Shown: piece after piece, positions 34,507 through 44,428 of the stretch
Layout of the letters: each line of letters opens with the position of its first letter
Position numbering within the stretch: position 1 is the stretch's first letter
Assembly: GCF_001514145.1 (NCBI RefSeq)
Contig: NZ_KQ948663.1
Span: 382,482 to 446,481 of the forward strand
DNA from: Streptomyces canus
GTDB lineage: Bacteria > Actinomycetota > Actinomycetes > Streptomycetales > Streptomycetaceae
DNA: 64,000 nt
Direction of reading: 5' to 3'
The notes under the pieces: model-generated
Database searches by the model: none
Seen by the model: only the letters and a program-made list of their open reading frames with translations
What the model was told of the DNA's origin: nothing
Made by a program: the position numbers and the translations under genes

Positions 34507-34965
34507 ATGTCCTCCGAACCGCCCACCCTTCCCGTCACGTTCCGGCCGAGCCGCACGCGCGCGGTACTGCTCACCGCGGGCGCCGCGATCTTCGTGACGA
34601 TCACGGTCATCGCGCTGCTCCTCGAGCAGCTGGGACCCGGTGAGCGCCTGAGCTTCATCTTCACGGCGGCCCTGCTCGCCGGCGTGCTGTTCCTGCTGGC
34701 CAGGGTGAAGGTCGTCGCCGACGAGTCCGGTGTCACCGTCCAGAACATCGCCGGCAGACGGCATCTGGAATGGGCCGAGATCATCCAGGTGAACCTCCGA
34801 CCGGGCGATCCGTGGGTGTTTCTCAACCTCAGCGACGGCACCAGCCTGCCCGCCCTCGGCATCCAGCCGGGTATCGCGAAGCAGCAGGCCATCGCCGACG
34901 CGAAGGCCCTGCGCGCGCTCGCCGAGGCCCGCTCCACAGCCCGCTCCGACGAAGATCAGGGCTGA
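34507..34965 (+). CDS. PH-domain membrane protein
   Basis: 152 aa. Two membrane helices at about 20-40 and 50-65 are followed by a bacterial PH-like domain (about 70-125: VADESGVTVQNIAGRRHLEWAEI). It starts 15 bp after hisG and probably reads through from it. A conserved actinobacterial neighbour with unknown function. Confidence 0.8.
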   Translation: MSSEPPTLPVTFRPSRTRAVLLTAGAAIFVTITVIALLLEQLGPGERLSFIFTAALLAGVLFLLARVKVVADESGVTVQNIAGRRHLEWAEIIQVNLRPGDPWVFLNLSDGTSLPALGIQPGIAKQQAIADAKALRALAEARSTARSDEDQG

Positions 34966-35015
34966 CTCGGGGGCTTCCACCCTGCCGCAGTCGGCCATGT
35001 CTTGATTAATCTGTT

Positions 35016-35044
35016 GGCGGAGGCGTTTTCCTTGCGCCTCCGCC
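35016..35044 (+). terminator. Hairpin after the PH-domain gene
   Basis: GGCGGAGGCG, loop TTTTCCTTG, CGCCTCCGCC: perfect 10-bp arms, 50 bases after the PH gene stop. The rest of the leader (35045-35144) before the next gene contains no recognised riboswitch. Confidence 0.6.
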
Positions 35045-35144
35045 TCACGTTGTTCCTGCTACCCGAGGAGTGACTCCCTCCAGCGATGGACGGATCGTCC
35101 TGTAGTACCTGCGCCGCCCCCTCCCGGCATATCGAGGCGGCGGC

Positions 35145-36479
35145 ATGACCATCCCCTTGCTGCTCCTCGGAGCGGCGTTTCTGCTGATTCTCGCCAACGG
35201 CTTCTTCGTGGCGGCCGAGTTCGGCCTCGTCACCGTCGAGGCCACGGATGCCGAAAGGGCCGCCGCGGAAGGCGACCGGCGGGCCCGTCGGGTCGCCGAC
35301 TCGCTCAAGGAGCTGTCCTTCCAGCTCTCCGGCACCCAGCTCGGCATCACCATCACCTCCCTCGTCGTCGGCATGCTCGCCGAACCGGCGCTCGCGGAAC
35401 TGCTGCACGGCCCGTTCACGGCCATCGGCATCCCCGAGGGCGCGGTCTCCGGCGTGGCCGTCGTCGTCGGCATGCTGCTGGCCTCCGCCGTGCAGATGGT
35501 GATCGGCGAACTCGTGCCCAAGAACTGGGCGGTGTCCAAGCCGATGCAGGTCGCCCGCTTCGTCGCCGGCCCGCAGCACGCCTTCGCCCGGCTGTTCCGG
35601 CCGGTGATCGCCGCCCTGAACGCGGTCGCCAACCGCCTCGTCCGCGCGCTCGGCATCGAGCCCGCCGACGAACTGGCCTCCGCCCGCACCCCCGGCGAGC
35701 TCGTCTCCTTGGCCCGGCACTCGGCCCAGGCCGGCACCCTGGAACAGGACACCGCGGACCTCTTCGTCCGCACCCTGTCGCTCGCCGAGCTGACCGCCCA
35801 GCACGTCATGACCCCGCGCGTGAAGGTCAGCTCGCTCCAGGCCTCGGCCACCGCCGAGGACGTCGTCAACCTCACCCGCGCCACCGGCCTGTCCCGCTTC
35901 CCGGTCTACCGCGAGAAGATCGACGAGATCGTCGGCATGGCCCACCTCAAGGACGCCCTGGCGGTCCCCGTCCAGGACCGTCTGCGCACCCCCGTCTCCC
36001 GCATCGCCCGCCCGGCGCTGCTGGTGCCCGAGACCCTCCCGGTCCAGCCCCTCCTCGCCCAGCTGCGCAGTGAGCAGCCCATCGCCGTCGTCGTCGACGA
36101 GTACGGCGGCACGGCCGGGGTGGTCACCCTGGAGGACATCGTCGAGGAGATCGTCGGCGAGGTCCGCGACGAGCACGACGGACAGGACGTCCCCGAACTC
36201 GCCGCCGCCCCGCCGGAGGACGGCCGCCTCACCTGGGACGCGGACGGCAGCTGCCGGGTCGACATCCTCCAGCGCATAGGCCTCGACGTGCCCGAGGGGC
36301 CGTACGAGACCGTCGCCGGGCTGGTCGCCGACCTGCTCGGCCGCATCCCCGCCGTCGGCGACCGGGCCGAGCTGCCCGGCTGGCGGCTCACCGTCCGCCA
36401 GGTCGGGCACTACCGCGCCGAGCGGGTCCGCCTGGTCCGTCTGGTCCCCGCGGTCAACGTCATGGAGGCCGCCCGATGA
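35145..36479 (+). CDS. CNNM/CorC-type (hemolysin-like) membrane protein
   Basis: 444 aa. A DUF21 membrane domain with four helices (1-180, NGFFVAAEFGLVTVEATDAE), a CBS pair at about 205-330 (VMTPRVKVSSL; VVDEYGGTAGVVTLEDIVEEIVGE) and a CorC/HlyC domain (about 350-440). Family members export Mg2+/Co2+ or regulate Mg2+ homeostasis; the hemolysin name is historical. The second copy starts in its stop codon. Confidence 0.9.
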   Translation: MTIPLLLLGAAFLLILANGFFVAAEFGLVTVEATDAERAAAEGDRRARRVADSLKELSFQLSGTQLGITITSLVVGMLAEPALAELLHGPFTAIGIPEGAVSGVAVVVGMLLASAVQMVIGELVPKNWAVSKPMQVARFVAGPQHAFARLFRPVIAALNAVANRLVRALGIEPADELASARTPGELVSLARHSAQAGTLEQDTADLFVRTLSLAELTAQHVMTPRVKVSSLQASATAEDVVNLTRATGLSRFPVYREKIDEIVGMAHLKDALAVPVQDRLRTPVSRIARPALLVPETLPVQPLLAQLRSEQPIAVVVDEYGGTAGVVTLEDIVEEIVGEVRDEHDGQDVPELAAAPPEDGRLTWDADGSCRVDILQRIGLDVPEGPYETVAGLVADLLGRIPAVGDRAELPGWRLTVRQVGHYRAERVRLVRLVPAVNVMEAAR

Positions 36480-37552
36480 GCGTGCTCCAACTTCTCTTCG
36501 CGGCGCTGCTCGTGCTCGCCAACGGTTTCTTCGTCGGCGCCGAGTTCGCCCTCGTCTCCGTGCGCCGCAGCCAGATCGAACCGCTCGGCACGGCGCGGGC
36601 CCGGCAGGTGCTGTACGGCCTCGAGCGGCTCCCGCAGATGATGGCGGCGGCCCAGTTCGGCATCACGGTGTGCTCGCTGACGCTCGGTGCGGTCGCCGAA
36701 CCGACGGTCGCCAAGCTGCTGGAGCCGGTCTTCGAGTGGATCCACCTTCCGCACGGCGTGATCCACCCGCTGGGGTACGTCATCGCCCTGGCCGCGGTGG
36801 TCTTCTTCCACCTCGTCATCGGCGAGATGGTCCCGAAGAACCTCGCGATGGCGGCCCCGGAGAAGGTCGCGCTGTGGCTCAGCCCGGGTCTGGTCTACTT
36901 CGCCCGCCTCTGCCGGCCGATCACCATCGCCCTCGGCGCCTGCGCCCGGGCCATCCTGCGGCTCTTCCACGTCGAGCCCAAGGACGAGGTCGAGGCCGTC
37001 TTCACGAGCGAACAGCTGAACCGGCTGGTCGAGGACTCCGGCCAGGCGGGCCTGCTGGACCCCGAGGAACAGGAACGCCTGGAGGACGCGCTGGAACTGG
37101 GCTCGCGCCCGGTGACGGACGTCCTGCTGAAGCACGAGTCCCTGGTGACGGTGCGTCCCTCGGTGACCCCGGGCCAGATCATCGAGCTCACCGGCCGAAC
37201 CGGCTACTCGCGCTTCCCGATCGCCGCGGAGAACGGTGCCTTCATGGGGTACCTGCACGTGAAGGACGTACTGGATCTGGAGGACTCGCAGCGGGCGGTG
37301 CCCCAGCAGATCTGGCGGCCGATGACGAAGCTCCGCTCCGACCTGCCGCTGGATGACGCCCTCACGGTGATGCGGCGCGCGGCCACCCACTTGGCCCAGG
37401 TGGCGGACGGGACCGGGAAGGTGCTGGGTCTGGTGGCCCTGGAGGACGTACTGGAACTGCTGGTCGGCGAGGTACGGGACCCCGCGCACCGGGAGCTGCC
37501 GGAGGTGCGGGTGACCGAGCCCCGCAGCAGCGAGGAGGCTTTGGCGTCGTAG
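36476..37552 (+). CDS. Shorter CNNM-type paralogue lacking the CorC domain
   Basis: 358 aa. The DUF21 domain (1-170, NGFFVGAEFALVSVRRSQIEPL) and a CBS pair (about 210-335) match the preceding gene, but the protein stops just after VTEPRSSEEALAS with no CorC/HlyC domain. ATG 36476 overlaps the upstream stop (ATGA). The two may form a heterodimeric transporter, a common tandem arrangement. Confidence 0.9.
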   Translation: MSVLQLLFAALLVLANGFFVGAEFALVSVRRSQIEPLGTARARQVLYGLERLPQMMAAAQFGITVCSLTLGAVAEPTVAKLLEPVFEWIHLPHGVIHPLGYVIALAAVVFFHLVIGEMVPKNLAMAAPEKVALWLSPGLVYFARLCRPITIALGACARAILRLFHVEPKDEVEAVFTSEQLNRLVEDSGQAGLLDPEEQERLEDALELGSRPVTDVLLKHESLVTVRPSVTPGQIIELTGRTGYSRFPIAAENGAFMGYLHVKDVLDLEDSQRAVPQQIWRPMTKLRSDLPLDDALTVMRRAATHLAQVADGTGKVLGLVALEDVLELLVGEVRDPAHRELPEVRVTEPRSSEEALAS

Positions 37553-37611
37553 GAGTCGTTGTCGGCTGCGGGTTCGTGGCTCCAGCCCCCACCGGCCCGC
37601 AGCCGAACGAC

Positions 37612-39474
37612 TCACATCGCCGACGGATCCTGCGGCCCCCGCCCCGACAAGACCTCCCCGTACGCCTGCATCAGGTCCGGCAACCGCAACGTCGACAAGT
37701 CGTCCCGGCTCAGCATCCCCGGATACGTCGACAACCGAAGATCCCGATACGCGCAGCTCTTCTCGTACAGCGTGCGCAGGAACCGCCCGTTGCCCAGTTC
37801 GTCGATCCACCCCTGGTCCACCACATGCCCGGCGATGGAGCGCAGCTCGTCCAGCGCTTCCTCGTCCCAGACGTCGCCGTTCTCCGCCGCCAGCACCTCG
37901 CCGATGGAGGTGAGCTCGAGCGGGCGGTACGAGGGGAAGTCGACCCGGGTCGTGAAGCGGGACGACAGTCCGGGGTTCGCGGTCAGCAGGCGGTCCATGC
38001 CCTCCGGGTAGCCCGCCAGGATCACGACGAGGTGGTCCCGGTTGTCCTCGGCCCGCTTCAGCAGCACCTGGAGCGCCTCGTCGCCGTACGCGTCCCCCTT
38101 GCCGTAACCGGAGTTGGAGAGAGAGTACGCCTCGTCGACGAAGAGCACCCCGCCGAGGGCCGAGTCGATGAGTTCGTTGGCCTTCACCGCCGTCTGGCCG
38201 AGGTACTCCCCGACCAGATCCGCCCGCTGCGCCTCGACGAGATGATCACCGCCGAGCAGTCCGAGGGCGTAGAAGACGCGGCCCAGGATGCGGGCCACCG
38301 TCGTCTTGCCGGTGCCGGAGGGGCCGGAGAAGACGAAGTGCCGCTTGGGCGGCTGGACGGGCAGGCCCTGCCCGGTGCGCAGCCGGGCCATGTTCAACTG
38401 GGCGGAGAGCGCCTTGACTTGGCGCTTCACCGGTTCGAGCCCCACCATGCGCTCGAGTTCGGCGAGCGCCTCCTCCAGTAAGACGGGATCGGTGGGCCCG
38501 GCGGGCAGCGGCCCCACGAGCGGGCCGGACCTCTCGCGTCCGGCCGGGTCGGTCATCGAGGGCAGGGGGCCGGTCGGCGGCTCCGGATCGGAGAGCTTCA
38601 GCTCCCGCCCCTCGATGCCGAACAACGGGTCCATCCCGTCGGGCCCCTCCAGCATGTCCTGCCCGAACCCGGTGAGCGTGATCGCCGCGAGGTCGGCGGA
38701 GTCGTCGTACCCGTCGCCCTCGGCGATCGCGGCGAGCCGGGCCGAGGTGTCCATGAAGGCGGGGTCGACGCGGTGCACGGCCCGGTACAGGGGGAGGGCG
38801 GCCGCGGACCGACCTGTGCCCTCGTGCGCCCTGGCCAGCCAGTACCGCAGTTCCTTGCGCTGGGGCTGTTCGCTGCGGCAGCGCATCAGGGCCGCCGACA
38901 GCAGCGGTTCGGCCTGGCCGTACATCTCCAGGCGGACCCGGGCCATGCCGCCGAACAGTCCGGCCTCGATGCCGAGCATGGCGTCGTCGATCAGCGGGTC
39001 GGTGTGCCGGACCAGTTGTTCCCAGTCCTTGACGAGATAGGCACGGCAGGCGTGCAGGAAGCGGACCTGGTGGTCGGTGTCCACCGGGGGCAGGCTCGCG
39101 AGGGCCCGGTCGAGTTCGGGGACATGACGGCCGTCCAGCCAGTGCGAGGCGTGCGCGAGGAGCAGGTCACGCGGGCTCTCCAGCACCGGTTGCACCCACC
39201 AGCCCAGCCAGTACCAGGAGTTGAGGGTGCGCCGGTGCCGGGCGCGCTGTTCGCCGAAACGCTCGCGGTGCCGGAACATCCGCAGCAGCGCGGTCGTCGT
39301 GTCGACGCGCAGCGCGTGCAGTCCGAGCCAGCCGTCGGCCATCCCGGGATCGATCCGCACCGCGGCCCGGAACTCCTCCTCGGCCTGCGGATAGGCGCCC
39401 ATCGTGTAGGCGTCCACACCTCGCAGCCAGGCGAGGTCGGCCGGGGCCTCAGGGCCCTGCGTGCCGAAATCCAT
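37612..39474 (-). CDS. CbxX/CfqX-type AAA+ ATPase, EccA-like
   Basis: 620 aa. A TPR-like all-helical N-domain (about 15-260), then a Pro-rich linker and an AAA+ domain (about 340-610) with Walker A GPSGTGKT (384-391), Walker B GVLFVDEAYSL (442-452) and a sensor at VVILAGYPEGMD. The architecture matches EccA of type VII secretion, but no ESX genes are nearby, so it is an orphan of unknown role. ATG 39474; an adjacent GTG 39477 is possible. Confidence 0.85.
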   Translation of the reverse strand: MDFGTQGPEAPADLAWLRGVDAYTMGAYPQAEEEFRAAVRIDPGMADGWLGLHALRVDTTTALLRMFRHRERFGEQRARHRRTLNSWYWLGWWVQPVLESPRDLLLAHASHWLDGRHVPELDRALASLPPVDTDHQVRFLHACRAYLVKDWEQLVRHTDPLIDDAMLGIEAGLFGGMARVRLEMYGQAEPLLSAALMRCRSEQPQRKELRYWLARAHEGTGRSAAALPLYRAVHRVDPAFMDTSARLAAIAEGDGYDDSADLAAITLTGFGQDMLEGPDGMDPLFGIEGRELKLSDPEPPTGPLPSMTDPAGRERSGPLVGPLPAGPTDPVLLEEALAELERMVGLEPVKRQVKALSAQLNMARLRTGQGLPVQPPKRHFVFSGPSGTGKTTVARILGRVFYALGLLGGDHLVEAQRADLVGEYLGQTAVKANELIDSALGGVLFVDEAYSLSNSGYGKGDAYGDEALQVLLKRAEDNRDHLVVILAGYPEGMDRLLTANPGLSSRFTTRVDFPSYRPLELTSIGEVLAAENGDVWDEEALDELRSIAGHVVDQGWIDELGNGRFLRTLYEKSCAYRDLRLSTYPGMLSRDDLSTLRLPDLMQAYGEVLSGRGPQDPSAM

Positions 39475-39754
39475 CACGTCCCCCACAAACCGTGCCCCCG
39501 TGGTTTCACCACCGGGCCGACGCCCGGTGGCCGCCTTCGTCCAACCGCTGTGCCGCGGACCGGAGTTGCAACGGTGCGCAGAGCAGTTGTCCGTAGGTCG
39601 CACCGAGGGCATCGTACCTGCGGTGGTGTCGCCCGCCGTAGGGTGCCGCACGGGCCGTTTGACGAGGTGGGAGCAGATGAGGCGCACGACGGATGGTGAC
39701 CCAGGGTGAGCAAATCGCGCCTCACGGCGTCCAGAATTCCGTGTGAGGGCAGAA

Positions 39755-39792
39755 CGAAGCCCCCGATCACGGGGGAACAACCGGGGGCTTCG
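39755..39792. terminator. Symmetric hairpin upstream of the AAA+ gene
   Basis: CGAAGCCCCCG and CGGGGGCTTCG, perfect 11-bp arms with a 16-base loop. An inner alternative pairing (CCCCCG-ATC-ACGGGGG) overlaps it. It could stop reading on either strand. Confidence 0.6.
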
Positions 39793-39845
39793 CGACTGCG
39801 GGCGGCTTCGAACGGCCGCACATTCAGAACGTAAGACCTGTACGG

Positions 39846-39895
39846 CCCCTCGGTCAAGCGGAGTTGGGCGACTCAGGCAAGTTCCTACCGAGGGG
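39846..39895 (-). terminator. Hairpin downstream of the uridine-kinase-like gene
   Basis: CCCCTCGGT and ACCGAGGGG are perfect 9-bp arms around a 32-base loop, starting 12 bases beyond the kinase stop on the minus strand. Confidence 0.55.
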
Positions 39896-39906
39896 TCTTC
39901 ACGGCT

Positions 39907-40530
39907 TCAACACATCGCCGATGGGTCGTCACCCTGTGTGATCCCGCGGTCCGGTCCAACGGTCCCCGCAGGCCCGTTGGTGATCGCGTACCCCTTCTGA
40001 CACTGCCGTACCAGGAGATCGGCGAAGGGCCGGGAGGGGTCTTCGGCGAAATGCCGCTGTTCCGCCGCGACCCATCCCTCCCAGAACTCCCGCAGCTCCG
40101 CCCCGTCCCGGGAGCGGCCGCGTGCCCATGACTCCTCGGGAGGCAGCTCCATCCACAGCAGCCCCGCCAGGTGCGGCCGCAGTGCGCGGCGGCCCGCGCC
40201 CACCCCCTCCAGAAGGATCACCGGCGCGGGCGGAAGGGCGCGGGACGGTCCGAAGCGTCGGGCATGCCAGTCGTAGACGGCGTAGTGCGCGGTCTCGCCG
40301 TGGCCGAGCGGGGTGATCACCTCGCTCAGCAGCCGCCCGGTCCAGTCGAACAGTTCGTCGTGGCTGGCGATGTCGTCGAGGTGCAGCACCAGTGCGCCGC
40401 CGAGGGCGTCGGCCAGATGCCCGGCGAACGTGGACTTTCCGGAGCCGGCGTGCCCGTCGACGCCGATCAGACGGACCGGACCACAGGACGGGGGCAGTCG
40501 GCGGAGCCGGGAGGCGAGGTCGTGGATGAC
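39907..40530 (-). CDS. Uridine kinase-like P-loop protein; start codon unclear
   Basis: About 207 aa from the proposed start. Walker A GVDGHAGSGKST precedes LVLHLDDIASHDELFDW, then VYDWHARRFGP and VILLEGVGAGRRAL, the layout of uridine kinases/phosphoribulokinase-like enzymes. The frame is open upstream to a stop at 40633, but from there to 40389 there is no ATG, GTG or TTG. The only in-frame start, GTG 40389, would delete the P-loop. An AGGA lies just before GTC-ATC (40530-40525); an ATG/GTG that mutated or a non-canonical start is likely. Confidence 0.7.
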   Translation of the reverse strand, partial: VIHDLASRLRRLPPSCGPVRLIGVDGHAGSGKSTFAGHLADALGGALVLHLDDIASHDELFDWTGRLLSEVITPLGHGETAHYAVYDWHARRFGPSRALPPAPVILLEGVGAGRRALRPHLAGLLWMELPPEESWARGRSRDGAELREFWEGWVAAEQRHFAEDPSRPFADLLVRQCQKGYAITNGPAGTVGPDRGITQGDDPSAMC

Positions 40531-40773
40531 GGTTCCTGGGGACGGACGAAGGGGCGGGCGAAGGAGCGGACGGGGCGTCGAGGCCAGTCTAGTGACGGCC
40601 CACCCCCGGCGGCGGAGCCACAGGTTCCCAGGTCATGCCAGTGGACGAGACCAATATTCGTGGGCGTGGCATGGGCCGAAGTGCTGGCAGGAGCATGCCG
40701 CCTGATCCATAGTTGGCGCACAACCGTGCAGCAGACCCGCCCCGACTCGGACACCCTGGGGGTCTTTCCACCC

Positions 40774-42132
40774 ATGAGCAGAGCCGAACAGCCGTCCCGC
40801 AGAACCGTTCTGGCCGTCGCGGTCGCCGCCGCGGTGACCGGCAGTGCGGGCCCCGCCGCCGCCGGCAGCGCGGCCGACGCGGCACCCGACGAGACTGCCG
40901 CCCGCCTGGTCGACAACCACGCCTGGACCACGTACAGCGACTGGCGCAGTGGCACCGCGAAAGGCGCCCGTGCCGTCGCCGGCAGCCGCCCCGGCGTCGT
41001 GATCGGCGCCCCCGCGGGCACCACCGAGTACACCGACCCGCACACCGGGACCACCGCCACCTGGGAGTACGCGACCTGGACCTCCCCGGTCCACGAGCTC
41101 GCCGTGCCCTCGACCGAGGTGATCGCCTCCTGGAGCGCCCGCACCCCGGCCGGCAGCTGGATCCAGATCGAGCTCCAGGGGACGTACTCCGACGGCACGG
41201 CCACCCCTTGGTACGTGATGGGGCGCTGGGCGGCCGGCGACGGGGACATCAAGCGCACCTCGGTCGACGACCAGACCGACGGCAAGAGCACGATCTGGAC
41301 GGACACCTTCGCCATCGACGACCCGTCGACGGGGCTGCGCCTGTCGTCGTACCGGCTGCGGCTGACCCTGTACCGCAAGCCCGGCACGAAGACCACACCG
41401 ACCGTCTGGCGGCTGGGCGCGATGGGCTCGGACGTCCCCGACCGCTTCACCGTCCCGGCCTCCGCACCGGGCCTCGCCCGCGAACTGATCGTCCCGCGCT
41501 ACTCGCAGGAGATCCACGCGGGTCAGTACCCGGAGTACGACAACGGCGGCGAGGCCTGGTGCAGCCCCACCTCGTCGCAGATGATCGTCGAGTACTGGGG
41601 CGGCCGGCTCACCGAGCAACAGCTGGCCTGGGTCGACCCGTCGTACGCGGACCCGCAGGTCTGCCACGCGGCCCGGTACACCTACGACTACCAGTACGCG
41701 GGCTGCGGCAACTGGCCGTTCAACGCGGCCTACGCGAGCACCTTCAAGGACCTGCAGGGCGTGGTGACCCGGCTCGGTTCGCTCACCGAGCTGGAGACGC
41801 TGATCGCGGCCGGTATCCCGGCCATAACGTCCCAGTCGTTCCTCAAGGAGGAGCTCACCGGGGCGGGTTACGGCACCTCCGGCCATCTGATGACCGTCAT
41901 CGGCTTCACCGCCGAGGGCGATGTGATCGCCAACGACCCCGCCTCGCCCAGTGACGCGGCGGTGCGGCGCGTCTACAAGCGGCGCGAGTGGGAGAACATC
42001 TGGCTGCGCACCAAGCGGTACAACGCCGGCGGCAAGGTCGTCTCCGGCACCGGAGGCGTCTGTTATCTGTACTTCCCCGCCCGTCCGACCGCGCGCCAGC
42101 GCAAGGCGCTCGCGGCGGTGGGCGTGCGCTGA
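40774..42132 (+). CDS. Secreted C39-family-like cysteine peptidase (Tat substrate)
   Basis: 452 aa. A twin-arginine signal (SRRTVLAVAVAAAVTG) suggests Tat export. Residues about 45-225 form a beta-rich N-terminal domain; about 235-440 form a papain-like peptidase_C39_2 domain with C263 (GEAWCSPTSSQM), H371 (GTSGHLMTVIGF) and D388 (IANDPAS) as the likely triad. A strong terminator follows. Substrate unknown. Diverges from the kinase-like gene. Confidence 0.88.
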   Translation: MSRAEQPSRRTVLAVAVAAAVTGSAGPAAAGSAADAAPDETAARLVDNHAWTTYSDWRSGTAKGARAVAGSRPGVVIGAPAGTTEYTDPHTGTTATWEYATWTSPVHELAVPSTEVIASWSARTPAGSWIQIELQGTYSDGTATPWYVMGRWAAGDGDIKRTSVDDQTDGKSTIWTDTFAIDDPSTGLRLSSYRLRLTLYRKPGTKTTPTVWRLGAMGSDVPDRFTVPASAPGLARELIVPRYSQEIHAGQYPEYDNGGEAWCSPTSSQMIVEYWGGRLTEQQLAWVDPSYADPQVCHAARYTYDYQYAGCGNWPFNAAYASTFKDLQGVVTRLGSLTELETLIAAGIPAITSQSFLKEELTGAGYGTSGHLMTVIGFTAEGDVIANDPASPSDAAVRRVYKRREWENIWLRTKRYNAGGKVVSGTGGVCYLYFPARPTARQRKALAAVGVR

Positions 42133-42143
42133 GCTGCCCCGGT

Positions 42144-42171
42144 ACGGCCCCCGGCATCTGCCGGGGGCCGT
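42144..42171 (+). terminator. Terminator of the C39 peptidase gene
   Basis: ACGGCCCCCGGC-ATCT-GCCGGGGGCCGT: perfect 12-bp arms with a 4-base loop, followed by TCTGCTG, just 11 bases after the stop. Confidence 0.85.
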
Positions 42172-42273
42172 TCTGCTGTGACCAAGGTCTCGGCCGCAAA
42201 TGCGACCGGGAGTGGCAAGGTGGACGAATCGGCGGGGGACTCCGACCAGTACACCCGAGATCAGCGAGACGCC

Positions 42274-42414
42274 ATGACCGCACACTCAGCCACAGCCGCC
42301 CGCGCCCGTACCGGCGGCCCCAAGGACGACGGCCCGAAGGTCCTCGAACATGTCGCGGGCTGGACCCTTGTCGCGGTGATCGCGATGCTGGTCACGCAGC
42401 TCGGTCTGCTGTGA
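42274..42414 (+). CDS. 46-residue single-pass membrane protein
   Basis: The N-terminal half (MTAHSATAARARTGGPKDDG) is polar, the rest one membrane helix (WTLVAVIAMLVTQLGLL). It is free of overlap with other genes, and the hydrophobic segment and positive-inside N-terminus suggest a real protein. The SD is weak (GCGAGA). Role unknown; it lies between a terminator and the TetR gene. Confidence 0.6.
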   Translation: MTAHSATAARARTGGPKDDGPKVLEHVAGWTLVAVIAMLVTQLGLL

Positions 42415-42479
42415 CCTGATCCGTAGGTGACTGACATACTGCGGATGTCCCGCCGCCAGCCCGAGACCAGGGTCGAAAT

Positions 42480-43139
42480 TTGAATATCAGTGATCAGCGT
42501 GAAGCCCGGCCGCAGGCGCGCGGCACCGAGCGCTCGGTGGCTCGCCGCGCCGAACTCATCGCCATCGGGCGCAAGTTGTTCGCGGACACGTCCTACGACG
42601 CGCTCTCCATGGATGACATCGCCCGCCAGGCGCATGTCGCCAAGGGGCTGATCTACTACTACTTCCAGTCCAAGCGGGGCTACTACCTGGCGATCATCCA
42701 GGACTCCGTGGCCGACCTGGTCACCTACGCGGCGAGCGGCCTCGAAATGGGGCAGGTGGACCGCGTCCAGCGCACTCTGGACAGTTATCTGCGCTACGCC
42801 GAGCACAACCAGGCGGCCTACCGCACCGTCGTCAGCGGCGGTGTCGGTTTCGACACCGAGGTGCACGCCATCCGGGACGGGGTGCGCGACGCGATCGTCG
42901 CGACCATCGCCGACGGGGCGTACGGCCGTACCGACATCTCCCCGCTGGCCCGCATGGGTCTGCTCGCCTGGGTGTGCAGCGTCGAGGGCGCCACCCTCGA
43001 CTGGATCGACGGTCCGCCCCAGCTCTCCCGCGACACCATGCGCGACCTTTTGGTGAAGACGCTCGGCGCCTCGATGCGTGCCATCGAGGAGATGGATCCG
43101 ACCCACCCGGCTCCGGCACCGGCCCGCCGGGACGGCTGA
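42480..43139 (+). CDS. TetR-family transcriptional regulator
   Basis: 219 aa. The HTH is at about 25-70 (LFADTSYDALSMDDIARQAHVAKGLIYYYFQSKR). The C-terminal ligand domain (80-205) follows. TTG 42480 has AGGG seven bases upstream. Its target is unknown; the chitinase gene downstream is convergent and regulated otherwise. The most probable role is autoregulation plus nearby lipid metabolism (inference). Confidence 0.9.
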   Translation: MNISDQREARPQARGTERSVARRAELIAIGRKLFADTSYDALSMDDIARQAHVAKGLIYYYFQSKRGYYLAIIQDSVADLVTYAASGLEMGQVDRVQRTLDSYLRYAEHNQAAYRTVVSGGVGFDTEVHAIRDGVRDAIVATIADGAYGRTDISPLARMGLLAWVCSVEGATLDWIDGPPQLSRDTMRDLLVKTLGASMRAIEEMDPTHPAPAPARRDG

Positions 43140-43146
43140 CGACCGG

Positions 43147-43178
43147 TTGGGGCGGAGGCTCGTGGTCCCCCGCCCCAA
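43147..43178. terminator. Shared terminator between TetR and chitinase genes
   Basis: TTGGGGCGG and CCGCCCCAA, perfect 9-bp arms with a 14-base loop, between the two convergent stops. Confidence 0.6.
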
Positions 43179-43195
43179 GTCCTGCTCAAGTCCGG

Positions 43196-44428
<1,233 letters not shown>

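Larger units (their letters stand above)
39475..39906. other. Gene-free stretch between the AAA+ and uridine-kinase-like genes
   Basis: 432 bp without a coding sequence. It holds two terminator-like hairpins (39755-39792 and 39846-39895) and the promoter region of the AAA+ gene. A tRNA T-loop lookalike near 39810 has no matching arms. Confidence 0.7.

Noticed and set aside
34966..35144. M-box (Mg2+) or yybP-ykoY (Mn2+) riboswitch
   Set aside because: Neither consensus could be found in the leader.
39800..39825. TTCGAAC T-loop lookalike (possible tRNA)
   Set aside because: The loop would be eight bases and no acceptor, D or anticodon arm can be built on either strand.
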